Of a stretch of 64,000 nt of DNA, positions 48,881 through 61,026 are shown one piece after another (within the stretch, counting starts at the first letter, position 1; every line of letters begins with the position of its first letter). The stretch is from Quillaja saponaria (Eukaryota; Streptophyta; Magnoliopsida; Fabales; Quillajaceae), in NCBI GenBank assembly GCA_029379385.1, contig CM055614.1, positions 17,155,994 to 17,219,993 of the forward strand, read 5' to 3'. Position numbers and translations under genes: made by a program. The notes under the pieces are model-generated. The model ran no database searches and was not told where the DNA came from. It saw only the letters and a list, made by a program, of their open reading frames with translations.

Positions 48881-49810
48881 TTGGGTTTAGAGGTCAGTGA
48901 TTAAAATTGTGGGATGTGGTTACTTTGTTTGCATACATTACCTATGGCGTACATATACTAAGTAAAATGTCATAATTCATCCTGAAACTTCAAGTTGTGA
49001 CTCTGTAATATATTGTTCTTTGCCTTATATGAGAAATGTATGTTGAATTCATTTGTCCTTGGTTTAGATATAATAAGGCGCAGTAACCAAATTGCTAGTC
49101 GTGGGATACAGCAGGATATTAGCTCCGACCAGGGGTCTACCAGTCCTCAGGCAATAGTAGCAATAGATAGAGGTCATAAAGGATGTGATAAAGGTAAAGG
49201 TAGAGTCGCTAAGCAAGTTGAAATGACGGCACTTATCCTAATTTAGAGCAGCTAATGCAGGGACTAGATAAAGGGCATAGGACTGTGGGTGACTTAGTTG
49301 GGATTTTAGCTCAATAACAATAACCTCACCAAGTTCAACCATAACCTCCTTAATTTCCTCTTGCTCAGCCTTAAAAAAGGCAAATCATCTAGTTCTAACT
49401 CAACAAGATCGATAAGTATTTGGTTATTGCATGATTTAAGAATGATGTAGTCACCTAGTTTTTTGGTATAGATTCTACCCAGGATCCATATACTTTCTTA
49501 GAGGAGTCTAATCAATTGTTTTCGTTCAGTGGAGTTAGTCAGCTACCAATTGCATAATATGGCATATGAGTGGTATAAGGTGTTGGTGCAGAGTTGGATT
49601 GAGTCGACTCTACTTGCGTGGCTTGAGTTCAACAGAGATTTTACTAAATGCCTTCTACTTGAGAGTGTGAAGGACAAGTATGCTCGGGAGTTTAAGTAGC
49701 TTGTTCATACTAAAGGCATGTTAGTGGCATAGTATAAGACTCGATTTAACAGACTATCTTGATTTACTTCACATATAGTTGTAACTGAGCAGATAAGAAT
49801 GAATACGTTT

Positions 49811-49818
49811 GTCGATAG
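49811..49818. repeat. hAT target duplication, left copy (GTCGATAG)
   Basis: Eight bases repeated exactly at 54675-54682. Eight bp is the standard target duplication length of hAT transposons. Confidence 0.92.
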
Positions 49819-50150
49819 CAAGGAACAAAGTTTTATTTTGAGGGACCGTTTTGACAAGCTCAGAAACGGAAATAATTCGGGAAAATAGTATGGAAACGAC
49901 GTGAAAACATTAATTTTTTAGGAAACACATGAAAACATATAATAAAACACATATTATAATAATTGTAAATATCTAATATGAATAATTTAGTACATAGAAC
50001 ACTAATAAATACATATCAAAGTAAAAATCATAACACAAACATAGTAATTCAAGAAAAATATTAAATTACAATCACATCCAACCAGCTTGTGGAGTGTCTA
50101 GTAGGTGCATATCCAGAATATTAAAATTGTCTGAGAGGAAATTGATAGTA

Positions 50151-53100
50151 TTATCCAACATAGCTACAATTCTGATCATAATTCGTGTGATGACAAAAAT
50201 GTGTCTCATATTCCCTTACATATTTTTGAAAATCTTCAACATTGTATCCAAAATTCTGAGTTTATGTAGCAAAATGACCAAAGTGAGAAGATGATGATTG
50301 TGTATCATATCCAGAAGATGCATCATAGCCATAATTAGAAGATAATGAACCATAATTGAAATTAGAAGCATCATATCCAGATGGTTGAGACCTATATCCA
50401 TAGTTAGAACTATAAGGAGAAGAATCATCTCCATGCATGTTAGTTTCACCAAAATGAAATGAGGAAAAGTCTGAAGTCAAACTTTTAGCATTCACCATCA
50501 TTGTATCTCCATCATTTTGCATTTGACTTTCATTATTTTTTTTTCCTTTAACTATAATGCTTTTCATTTTCATATAATGGTCGATACCCATGATCAGTAT
50601 CTTGAGTACAATAATTAAATCGTTGCTTTTCAGTAAAGAATATTACACCTGAACTTCCACCTCTGTTGTATTGTCCTCCATCTCCACTATCACCACTATT
50701 ATCATTACCACTTTTATTATCATCATCATCTTCTTCTTCTTCTTCTTTAGTATCAACAGATTTATACTTGGAACAATATTGAGATCCTCTCATTAAATTT
50801 TCAAACTCTTCATCATCAGCTATTTGGGTTCTTCTTGTTTCCATTGTCATACCATGTGCTTGTGATTGATCTTGTGTGTCTGACCAACGATTAGCAAAAG
50901 TGGCTAAATAAGCATTTGGCCAAGTTGGTTGGCCATGACCATCAAATTCATCCATTAATATATCTTCGAGATCATCTAACCATTCAGAAATACCTTCATT
51001 ATCTTCAAACACAGTCATTAAATCTATTGCTTTGAAATCAACATTTTCCTTACTTTTCTCTTTCATAATATACTTCAATTTCAATCTCATGTTGTATTGT
51101 GTATAAACAAGCTTCTCTAGTTTTTCATAGTTAAGTCGGTTACGTACTTTTGTGTGAATAAAAGCAAATGTACTCCAATTTCTTTCACACCTACTAGATG
51201 AACTTGGCTGTGACAATACTTTTAATATAATCTTTCTCAAATTTAGAGCATCCATTCCATACAAAAACCACTATTAAGCGGTGAAAAATATACTACTATT
51301 ATACCATTAACTAAAAATTGTATTAATGAAATAAAGTTATTAAATAAGATCAAGTTACCTGGATCCATTTTTTCTCTTCCTTTAACAGCTAGTTGAATTG
51401 AAAACCCATGCATGGCCTCTCGAAAAATTTTAACCTATTAACAAATAAATTGTTAATTCTCAATAGCAACAAGTATATATAAAATTCAATACTATTGAAC
51501 ATTTCTTATTACCTCTGCTAGTGCATGAGAAGCTATTGTACTACTTGGTTCAATTCTATTAACCACATCTTTAAGTACATTTATCAACTCTAGTTGATCC
51601 CCAATATTTTCACTATATTGGTATGCGGGATTCAAGTAATATGCTATTTTATTTTTAAAAAATGAAAATGTAACACAAGTTAAAGGTATGTTTAGAATAT
51701 CAAGTCATAAGCAAAATTATACATAACTAGAATATATATTCATTACTTACCTGCTGTATGAATACGAGATATTATTTGCTTCCGACAATGTTCATCAATG
51801 AAATCAATATACTGTTTACAAGAATTTAGAGCAATTTCTTGTATTTGTTCCTTTGCTTTGATCATTGCTGCATATACATATGGCATAGTTGCTAATTTCT
51901 CCCCATCAACCATTATTAGTACTTTTGCAATTGGAACATGAATGCGAACAATTTTTTTAGCTATTTCCCAGAACTTAGAATCCATGAGAGTTTGGCGAAC
52001 TTTCTTCCCAATTGAATCCTTACTAGATGCACTCATTGTCTATTCATCTAAAGTCATCATTCTTTGTAAGCCATTATTATGTTGTAGAAGACTTTCAAGA
52101 GCAATATAATTTATGGCAAATCTTGTTTGAGCTGGCAGTATCAATTCACCTGTGCAATGTTGTTTCATCAAATGAAGAACTTTTCTATGATTGTAAATTA
52201 AATTTGTACACATCTTTGCTTGCTCTAGAATAGGTGAAACACTTTTGAATTTCACAAAGTCGTGTAATGCCAAATTAAGAGAATGTGCAGCACACGATGT
52301 CCAATATAAAAGTGGTCTTCTATCCATCAATAACTTTGCAGCCCTTTTGTATGAAGATTGATTATCTATGATGATTTGAACCACATATTTTTCACCAATC
52401 TCTTGAACAACCTCATCCATCAACTGGAAAAGATAATTAGCATCCTTGTCAATCCCCATTATATTTATTGATTTAAGAAAAACTGTCTTTCCATCATAAT
52501 AAATCAAAAAGTTTGTTAGTGACAAATGGGTTATAGATGTCCATCAATCACACATTAGTGTCACTCCATAAACTTCTCATTTATTTTTAAATTCATCAAT
52601 ATATTCCTTCAATTCCTCTATGTCATCCTCTAAAATAGGACCACCGATTTCATAAGGAGTAGGTCATTCAACTCCAACGCTTGCATGTGCAATTTCATCA
52701 ATCATACACTGATAATATAGCCCTTGTGCTTTGTTAGGAGCAACATTTTGATAAATAAAGAACTTTTCAATAGCATTTGCTGACTTTGCCCACTTTTTTA
52801 AATTCCACATGTTTTTCAACTTTTGTCGGTAAACATCTTGTTGCCTATATATGCTTCGATTTATCTCTTCCCTACTTGGGTCTTTTTGTCTCCTAGTAAA
52901 CTTTTCAAAACCTTCTTTCACACTCTGAGTACGACTTAAATTTCGAGTTCGTGTAGGCTTCATCCTTGGATGTGGAACTTGCCTATATATATATATATAT
53001 ATATATATATCATGTATTGATAAATTCATTGCATATTGAAGATCTTGTTTTTCCTGGAAGCTCATCTCATCATCTGTGTCATCAATATCTTCTTCTCTAA

Positions 53101-53457
53101 TCCCCGCTCTTCTCCTTATCCCACTTATTAAATTTTCTCTCATTTCACCTCTTATTTCTTTTATTTTTTTCATTCTCTTGTTTCTTCTCTCTCAAGTGCA
53201 ACCTCACTTGTTTAGAAATTTCTACAGAACATTTCTCACACTTTGCCACATTTGGATAACCTCCAGCTAAATGTTGTTTGCCCTGAGCAATACCTCCTCC
53301 CTTAATTTCCTTTTCACAAAAATTACAAATTACTTGCTGACAATTATGATATATTCTTTCAAAATACAACCATTCAATATTATTAGCCTTTTTTTTTTGG
53401 TTTGGATCGTGGCTCTTCAATAGACTGTTGTTTACCTTTTGAGAAAGAAGAAGCCAT
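50151..53457 (-). pseudogene. hAT transposase (BED finger, DUF659, C-terminal dimerisation), degenerate
   Basis: It cuts and pastes hAT DNA in the nucleus. The minus-strand start at 53457 gives MASSFSKGKQQSIEEPRSKP, then the frame slips in a ten-A run (complement of 53389-53398) into the BED zinc-finger frame (CNFCEKEIKGGGIAQGKQHL, followed by a C-terminal Cys pair). A linker with a predicted TA-microsatellite insertion follows (53010-52980). DUF659 spans about 52670-52060 (FLKSINIMGIDKDANYLFQL, VVQIIIDNQSSYKRAAKLL with a conserved catalytic-type Asp, WTSCAAHSLNLALHDF), with in-frame stops near 52665, 52580 and 52545. The hAT dimerisation region is 51264-50548 (KVLSQPSSSSRCERNWSTF, HTKVRNRLNYEKLEKLVY). 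The acidic, then YG/S-rich tail ends at 50151, with a frameshift near 50590 and a stop at 50262. Confidence 0.9.
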
Positions 53458-54674
53458 CTTTTATTTTTAACTGCAAAAATATAAACATGTAACCTAATTA
53501 AATTATATTAAGAGAAAATTTAAATAAATTAAATTGATGGGAAAAAAATAATTAGAAAATGTATTTTCTAATTAAATCATATTTACTGATGATATAGGAT
53601 AATGAACTTAAAAATTATTTTATAAATAATTCATATTTATTAATGTTCTAAGTTAATGAACATATATAAATAATTTATATCTATTATTTTTTTCACTATT
53701 TTAAAAATTAAACTAACTTTAAAATAAAAACCTCATTGTTTGTGCTATCTATAAGTAAATACTAATAATTGAAATTTAAATAAATTAAATAATAAAAAAA
53801 TAGATAATAATTAAAATTTTAAAAAATCTAATTAATTCATATTTACTAATGTTATGGGTTAATGACATAAAAATTATTTTCTAACTTATTTATATTTACT
53901 AATGTTCTAAGTTAATAAACATATATAAATAAATATCCATTAATTTTTTTTTTCATTATTTCAACAATTAAACTAACTTTAAAATAAAAAGTCTAATATA
54001 TATATGAATTTATTGTCAAAACAAGGATATAAAGTAAAAAAAAAAAAATTGATTAACAAATTATATTAAACTATAATTATTATATTATATTATATAGAAA
54101 CAATTTTATGCATTTTAAGCCCAGCCCAGCCCAGCCCAATATACAAATTACAAAAATAGAAAAATAAAAATAAAAATACACACAATAACGCAAGCGACTT
54201 TTCTCTCTGGCTCTTATCTCCAACGAGACTTTCTCTGCAATTTCTTCAAGCTCTACAACTCTCTCTTCTTAAACTTCGTCTCCAACTATGCTATTTTACA
54301 CCCAATCGATTCTAGCTCCTACAAGAGAATCAAGGGCCTCTCTCACTCCTACAATAGAACTTGTTCTCCCATCCTCTTCTTCAACAATAGATAAGTATTT
54401 CTCTTCCTTCAATTATCTAGTGCCTTTTTTTTTTTCAAAATTGTCTGCTTTTTTTTTTTGCCTTTGCTTTTTCTTCTCCTTTTCCGGTACTATAGACTTG
54501 CAATTTTGGTACCTATATGTGTATCAATCCGTTTCGGTTGAAAACAGTGAAATCGACTCCGTTTCCACCAAAACTACAAGCTTTCATTTCTGTATATATG
54601 ATTCGTTTTCATGTGTGTGAAAACCGAATCGATTTGCCCGAAACTGGCAAATCGACATGAATTTTAGTTCCTTT
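53458..54674. other. hAT 5' non-coding end
   Basis: AT-rich sequence upstream of the transposase start, with two diverged ~280-bp repeats ('ATTCATATTTACTRATGTT..AATGAACATATATAAATAA' near 53570-53680 and 53825-53940), a CCCAG x4 run at about 54120, and a pyrimidine-rich stretch at 54200-54480. The frame 54288-54620 lies here and shows no domain. Confidence 0.5.
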
Positions 54675-54682
54675 GTCGATAG
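54675..54682. repeat. hAT target duplication, right copy (GTCGATAG)
   Basis: Exact repeat of 49811-49818; gypsy gag resumes straight after it. Confidence 0.92.
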
Positions 54683-55265
54683 TTTAAGAGATTCCTTGTT
54701 TAGATCAGTGTTTGTGACAAACACTAATACTTACATTCAGGCTATGAATGGTGCTTATCGATTGGAGAATTGGTATTTAGAAAGGTAGTCAGGCGAGGAG
54801 CCATAAGAAGTCTAGATAAGAAGGTCCTTCCACCTCAAGATTAGGTAGTTCTCGAAGGCTTGGAGGTGAATATACCTTAAGACGTGGCTCATTTCATAGG
54901 AATTTTCAGTCGGGTAGAGGTCAGATTAGACAGAATCATGGAAGTCAGTCACAGATGACATCATCTAGTAGAACCCAAGCCTCAAAAGTTCCTGTACACC
55001 CTACTTATGGTGTCACATAGGGCAATGCCCAAGCCTTAAGTGTGGTGCAATGGACTATCATATCCAAGATTGTCTGATGATGAGTGAGCAGTTTTCTTTA
55101 GCTTGGACATCTTTCTTAGTGTAAGTTGGCCCTCTATTGCCTGCCACTCCTGCTAGATCTCAAAAGGGTCGTGGTACTTTTTCCAGAGTTTTTCCATCTT
55201 CTAGAAAGGATCAAGCTTGTGTTTATGCTATGACTATGTAGGATACTCAGGCTTCGATTGCAGCT

Positions 55266-56045
55266 ATGTCAGGTAGATTACTTATTTGTTCGGTTAGTGC
55301 TAAAATACTATTTGATCTTGGAGTCATTTATTCTTTCATATGTCTATATTTTTCCTCTTGTGTGAAGAGGGTATCTGAGTCTCTTGAAGTTTCTTTAGCA
55401 ATTTTGACACATTTGAGGGAAATAATTCTAGCAAATAGGCATATTCCATCTTGTGAAGTGGTGGTGGATAATGGGGTATGTTATACAGATTTTATAATAT
55501 TAGACATGTTGGAATATGATGTTATTTTGGGCCTGTACTGGTTATCTAACTATCATACTATGGTGGATTATCGTGAGAAAAGTGTTAAGTTTAGCATTCT
55601 TGAGAATCTGACTTTTATTTTTCAAGGGGATCAAAGTGAAGTTTATCGCAACTTGATTTCTACCATCCAAGCTAGAAGGCTTATCAGAAAGAAATATCAG
55701 GTTTATCTAGCTTATGTTAGGGATATTTAGTTAGAGTGTCCTTTTTTGGAGCAAATTCTAGTGTAAAGGAATTCTCTAATGTGTTTTAGGAAGAACTTAC
55801 TAGTCTTCCTCTTGTGAGAGAGATAAAGGCTGGTATTTATTTGTTGCCAGGCACTCATCTAATCTCTATAACTCCATACTGTATGGTTTCCAATGAATTG
55901 AAAGAATTAAAGGTGCAGTTGCAAGATTTGCTAGATAAGAGATTTATTCGTTGTAGTACATCTCCTTGGAGTGCTCCAATTCTTTTTGCTAAAAAGAAAG
56001 ATGGTTCGTTTCGATTGTGCATTGATTACCTACAGTTGAATAAGG
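55266..56045 (+). pseudogene. Gypsy protease and N-terminal reverse transcriptase, cut by copia insertion
   Basis: The protease part (55266-55730) reads KILFDLGVIYSFICLYF, where the family has LFDSGASHSF, so the catalytic D-S-G has become D-L-G. LDMLEYDVILGLYWLSNYH follows, as in Tekay/Del proteases. After a frame break at 55730-55814, RT begins ([58 protein letters not shown]) and stops where the copia LTR starts at 56046. The rest of pol must lie beyond the window. Confidence 0.85.
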
Positions 56046-56640
56046 TGTTAGGAATTTTCATAAGTTTTTAATGTAATTTGACTTAATCAAAAGTCATTAC
56101 TTTTGTTCAAATGAAAAGTTATTTCCTTCCATAAAATAACTTCAATATGAATAGTTACTGAAGTATTGAAAAGAGAAAAAGTTTGGTTATTGTGACTTAA
56201 TCAAAAAGTTATAACTTTTTACTTAAGTGAAAAAACACTTAGTTTCATAAAAATAACTTATTTATGAAAAAGAATGTCTTTTCATTAAAAACCAATAAGA
56301 ACTTTTATAGCTATGTGACTTAATCAAAAAGTTATTACTTTTGATTAAATGAAAAGACATTTCTTTTTGCATATTAACTTCTATATGAATAGAAATGCCC
56401 CTTCATGAAAAATCTATAAAAGTAACATGTTTAACCACATTTTTCATATCTCTTTCTTTCTCTTTTCAATTTATAATTTCTTTTTATATCTAATAGTAAC
56501 CTTAGATATAAAAGAGCTTGTTTTATCTTGAAAGGCTTATTTGCTATAACCCGTTGCAAGTAAGGTGCAATGTAGTCTTAAGGAAAGAGAAATTCTAACT
56601 TGATTCAGGCATTTCACAGGTGTTTATTGTTTCTGTAACT
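56046..56640 (+). repeat. copia 5' LTR
   Basis: It matches 61027-61632 almost throughout. It contains three internal diverged repeats of 'TTATTACTTTTGNTTAARTGAAAAGACA', the block AGGCTTATTTGCTATAACCCGTTGCAAG, and ends near TGTTTATTGTTTCTGTAAC. The exact right end is uncertain because the terminal CA is not clear. Confidence 0.8.
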
Positions 56641-56698
56641 TTTATACTGCAATCTTAAGACTATATTTTGCGTAACAATAGAAGACATAAGTACAAAA

Positions 56699-57493
56699 AT
56701 GCCTGTTGTAATTGAAGTTGCCAAACTAGATAAGTTTGATGGTTTTTACTTCAAACGTTGGAAAAGCAAGATGTTTTTTTTCTTAACAACCTTGAAGATT
56801 GCTTATGTGTTGAATGAAGAAAAGCCTTCTCCAACTATTACAAAGGAAGACAATTTAGATGAATGGACAACCTATTATGAAGAATGAAGAATTCTAAAAT
56901 GGAATCAAGACGACTTCATGTGTAAGGGATACATACCTACTGGTTTGTCCAATTCACTTTTTAACATTTATGACTCCAAATTTGCTGGGAAAACTGCTAA
57001 AGAATTATGGGAAGATTTGGATCACAAGTATCAAGTTGAAGATACTGGCAATAAGAAATTCTTGGTTAGTAAACTTTTTGATTTTAAAATGACGAATGAC
57101 TAATCTATTTCATCTCAAGTTCATGAGTTACAAATTCTCATGAATTCTATAGTTTCTGAGGGCCATTCTCTTGATGAATTATTCCAAGTCTCTACCATAA
57201 TTTCAAAATTACCTTTGACTTGGAAAGAATGTCATAAATAGTTAAAACAAAAGAAAGATGTTATGACTATGCAAGATCTAATCAAATATATTCAAGTTGA
57301 AGAGACTTCTCAAAAATTGGATAAGTTTGAATTAGATGACAAGTCTCAAAAGGTTTTAGTCATAGAAAGTACATCTACTTTACATGGCAAGAAAAGAAAG
57401 TATTCCGATCAAGGAAAGAATTCAAATAAAAAGAAGAAAAAGATTGAGTGTTGGAAGTGTGGGAAACTTGAACATTTCAAGAAACAATGCTGA
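56699..57493 (+). pseudogene. copia gag with zinc knuckle
   Basis: The start MPVVIEVAKLDKFDGFYFKRW is the typical beginning of plant copia gag. The gag domain continues (GYIPTGLSNSLFNIYD, AKELWEDLDHKYQVED, LVSKLFDFKM, HELQILMNSI, LPLTWKECHK). The knuckle reads CWKCGKLEHFKKQC, where the family has GH; Gly is replaced. Stops at about 56885, 57101 and 57240 break the frame, each a single-base change of a plausible codon. Confidence 0.87.
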
Positions 57494-57526
57494 GTTTATT
57501 TAAATAAGAAAAAGTACCTTGCCAAC

Positions 57527-58596
57527 ATGGTAGTCAATCATGAATTCATTGCTATGGTTTCTGAAATTAACTTGGTTAGACAAGATGGAGAATGGTGGCT
57601 GAATTCTGGTGCTACCAAATATATTGCAAATAACAAGGATCTATTCAAGAATTATGAGCCATTAAAGGATGAACAAAGCCTTCTTATGGGAAGTGCTTCT
57701 GTTGCAAAAGCCATAAGAAAAGGTAACAGTTATCCTGAATCTATCGTCTGGTAAAAAGTTGAATTTGAATGAAGTTTTGCATGTTCCTAAGATGAGGAAA
57801 ATCTTATTTCTATAAGCCCACTTAATAAGTATAGTTTTAAGATTTTGTTTAAATCAGATTGTGTAATTTTGTTTAAGAGTGAGAACTATGTTAGAAATAT
57901 GTAACCAATGGGATGTATAAGATTACTATGAATAATAAAGTTATAAATTCTACTTACTTTGCTTCTTCTTCTCCATCTTATTCTTCTACTTCTACTTCTT
58001 TTATGGCATGCTCGTTTAGGTCATGTAAACTCTAATAATATTAGAGGTATAAATAAATTAAGAGTAATTTTTGTTGAGTCATACAATGAATTGGAAAAAT
58101 GTGAAACTTGCATAAAGTGTAAGATAGTTAGTAAGTCTTTTAAAAAGGTAGAAAGAAGTACACAACTTTTAGATCTAATACATTCTGACATATGTCAATT
58201 AGAAGGTATTCTAATTAGAGGTAGTAAGACTGGTCTAGGTATGCTTATGTATATTTGTTAAGGATAAAGGATGAGACTTTTGATAAATTTAAAGTTTACA
58301 AAGTCGAGGTAGAAAATCAATTAGAAAGAAAGATTAAAATCCTACAATCTGATAGAGGTGATGAATATCTTTCTTTCAATGATTTTTATGAAGAGAATGG
58401 AATAATCCATCAAGTTACTGCACCTTATAGTCCTCAAAATAATGGTGTTGCAAAAAGTAAAAATAGGACCTTAGTAAATATGAATAAATATTTGTTTCTA
58501 ACTTCAAGATTACCTGAGAGTTTATTGAGGGAAACACACTTGACTTTTTGTTACATACTTAACCATTTACCCCACAAGAAAACTTTCTTCTTATGA
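57527..58596 (+). pseudogene. copia protease and integrase
   Basis: The protease block near 57597 reads WWLNSGATKYIANNKDLFK; the catalytic Asp of DSGA is Asn. The GAG-pre-integrase and integrase follow from 57959: WHARLGHVNSNNI, a CETCIKCKI zinc half, then LDLIHSDICQLEGIL with the first catalytic Asp. A deletion of roughly 20 residues and a stop separate this from 58255 onward (KILQSDRGDEYL with the second Asp; HQVTAPYSPQNNGVA). The third catalytic residue, Glu in the family's GVAERKNRT, is Lys here (GVAKSKNRT). Both enzymes are therefore inactive by residue loss as well as by frame breaks. Confidence 0.87.
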
Positions 58597-60430
58597 ATTA
58601 TGAAATAAGAGAAAACCTTCTCTTGGCCATTTAAAAGTTTAGGGATGTAAAGCATTAGTAAAGTTAACTGATCCTAAAAAATCCAAACTGGGGGAAAAAG
58701 TGATTGAGTGTAATTTTTTTGGTTATGCTCATAATAGTAAGGCATATAGATATTTTACTATTGAAGCAACTGATTCCGTAAATCAAAATATAATTATAGA
58801 ATCTAGATATGTAGAAATCATACAAATCAAGAGGATCAAGATGGCTATACAAATTTGAAAATTCAGGGATATGATGATTTTTAATCAAATCCATAAATTG
58901 AAGGAGAAATTAAGTCTCGAAGAAGTAAATGAGAAAGAAAAGAAAAAAATCTATACTCCAGATTTCTACCAATACATGGTAGAACAAAATATTTATAGTT
59001 CTGCATTTATCATAAAACATGATCCTTTAACATATAAAGAAACTACGACTTCAAGAGATTCTGCATTATGGTAAAAAACTATAAATGATGAAATGCAGTC
59101 AATTATGACTAATGAAACTTAGTTTTTGACTTATTTACCATCAGGTTTTAAACCAATAGGCTGTAAATGAATTTTTAAGCGAAAGCTTAAAACAAATGGC
59201 TCTATAGGTAAATATAAAGCCAGGGTAGTAGCAAAATGGTTTAAACAAAAGGAAGGAATAGATTATTTTGATACATATGCTCTAGTTGCTAGAATTAGTA
59301 CAATGAGACTATTAATATCATTAGCTTCTATTTATATACTAGTTATACATCAAATAGGTGTTAAAACTGCTTTCTTAAATGGTATATTAGAGGAGGAGGT
59401 TTATATAGATAAACTCGAAAGGTTTGTCCTTAAAGGCCAAGAAAAGAAAGTTTGAAAACTTGTTAAATCTTTATATGGCCTAAGATAAGATCCTAAATAA
59501 TGGCATGAAAAGTTTGACAAAGTCATACTTTCACATGATTTTAGAATAAAGGAATTGGACAAATGCTTTTATTCAAAGTCAAAGCATGGCAAAGGTGTTA
59601 TAATTTGTTTGTGTAGAAGATATACTAATCTTTGGTACTGATTTAAGCATGGTATTAGAAATTAAGAAATTTCTATCGACAAATTTTGATATGAATAATA
59701 TGGGGGAAGCAAATTAAAATTATGAGAATTGAGAAAGTGTTGAAGAAATTTAATTATGAGAATTGCAAATTAGTTAGTACTCCATATGACCATTCCTTAA
59801 AATTAATATAAAATGAAAAAAATGTGTATTTCACAATTAGAGTACTTAAGTGTGATAGGATGCTTAATGTATCTAACACACTGTACTAGACTGGATATAG
59901 CTTATGCAATATGTGTTTTGAGTAGATTTACTCATAAACCTAGAAAATTATGCATTAAGTCATGGTAATTTTCTTGTAGTGTTAGAAGGTTACACTAATA
60001 CAAGTTGGATAAAAGACTCCATTGAATCAAGATCTACAACTGGTTGGATTTTTACTATGGGTGGAAGAGATATTTCTTGGGGATCCAAGAAACAAACTTG
60101 GATTTCATATTTTACTATAGAGTCAGAATTTATTGCATTAGCAATTGCAATAAAGGAAGCATAATGGCTTAGGGAATTATTATTGGAAATTCCAATTTGG
60201 CCTAAACCAATGTCTACTATATCAATATTTTGTGATAATGAAGTAGCACTATCACGAACTTATAGCAAAGTATACAATGGAAAATCAAGGCATATTAGTT
60301 TAAGACATAACTATATAAGAGAATAACTTAATAAAGGAGTTGTAACTGTTAGTTATGTAAGGTCAAAGGTTAATTTAGCATATCCCTTTACTAAAAGCCT
60401 GGGTAGGGATATGATATGGAAGAATCTAAG
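58597..60430 (+). pseudogene. copia reverse transcriptase and RNase H
   Basis: RT is recognisable from about 59150 (GKYKARVVAKWFKQKEGIDY, ALVARISTMRLLISLAS, VKTAFLNGILEEEVYI, KLVKSLYGL). The catalytic YVDD block near 59615 has lost bases and reads as VED with a frameshift. RNase H follows (59880-60400: LDIAYAICVLSRFTHKP; YTNTSWIKDSIESRSTTGW; SYFTIESEFIALAIAIKEA; SRHISLRHNYIRE; VRSKVNLAYPFTKSLGRDM). About 60 bp are missing near 59945 relative to the later copy at 61689-61760. 58597-59100 is readable only in fragments. Confidence 0.85.
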
Positions 60431-61026
60431 GAGATGGGATTAAAGCTTTTAAAATGAGATGTTACTTATATGGGAAACTAACTAGACCATTAGGAAAAGT
60501 CTTAATCTTCTAGTGTCAAATGGAAACAAACATGTAATTAAAACCAGCTTATGCACTTTACAAGTATAAAGGTTAAAGAACCTTTATGTCATCTCAAAGT
60601 AAGTGCATGCTAGTATGGAAAAAAAACAGAGGGTAGGTTTAACCTTTAATGAATCTATGTCATAAGGGAAAAATGTAGATCAAGCAGTGCATTTGTAGAT
60701 TCACCTATGTATATGTGGGAAGTGTGGCTGTTTCTACGAGATTAGAGAGCTTGTCTCAAAGACATATATGAATTCCTAAAATGCAGCACATGGCCATTAA
60801 TGTGTGAGAAGTAGAAATTATAATTGAAAAGTTGTATGAATAAGTAATATATATGATGTCATCTAAAGATTACAAAGTTCAAGTCTTATGACACTCTGGA
60901 TTTTGACATTTTATAATTAACAGGAAAGGTTCAAGTCTAAGGACACCTTATTATACAACCAAACAATGGTGTAAAGAGAAAGAGACACTTGAAAATGGTT
61001 TCAATAATTTGAAAATTGAGGGAAAT
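60431..61026 (+). other. copia 3' non-coding tail with polypurine tract
   Basis: Sequence between the end of RNase H and the 3' LTR, ending in the polypurine stretch TTGAGGGAAAT just before TGTTAGG. It is repeated with very few changes at about 62245-62839 and, from 60593 on, at 63037-63471. Confidence 0.8.

Larger units (their letters stand above)
49819..54674 (-). mobile_element. hAT transposon, full-length (4856 bp)
   Basis: It begins CAAGGAACAAAG and ends with the inverted partner (complement AAAGGAACTAAA), flanked by a perfect 8-bp duplication, GTCGATAG. Ends and length are typical for plant hAT elements. It encodes a minus-strand transposase with a BED finger. The complete ends and exact duplication suggest a fairly recent insertion, although the transposase carries stops. 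Confidence 0.92.
49013..55090 (+). pseudogene. Gypsy gag, interrupted by the hAT transposon
   Basis: Gag covers 49013-49818 and 54683-55090. The first part has an N-terminal piece (SNQIASRGIQQDISSDQGST), then a gag domain near 49540-49810 (YQLHNMAYEWYKVLVQ, FNRDFTKCLLLESVKDKYAREF, a VTEQIRMNTFVDS block). The second part resumes in the same frame with SLRDSLFRSVFVTNTNTY once the hAT and one copy of its target duplication are discounted, which shows where the insertion happened. Near 55030-55075 a decayed zinc knuckle can be seen (CGAMDYHIQDC). Several stops occur independent of the insertion. Confidence 0.8.

Noticed and set aside
50216..50452. Met/Leu-rich minus-strand frame
   Set aside because: Alternative frame of the YG/S-rich tail of the hAT transposase.
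54288..54620. 110-codon frame at the hAT 5' side
   Set aside because: Low-complexity, Phe/Ser-rich, opposite to the transposase and without a known domain; likely untranslated sequence.
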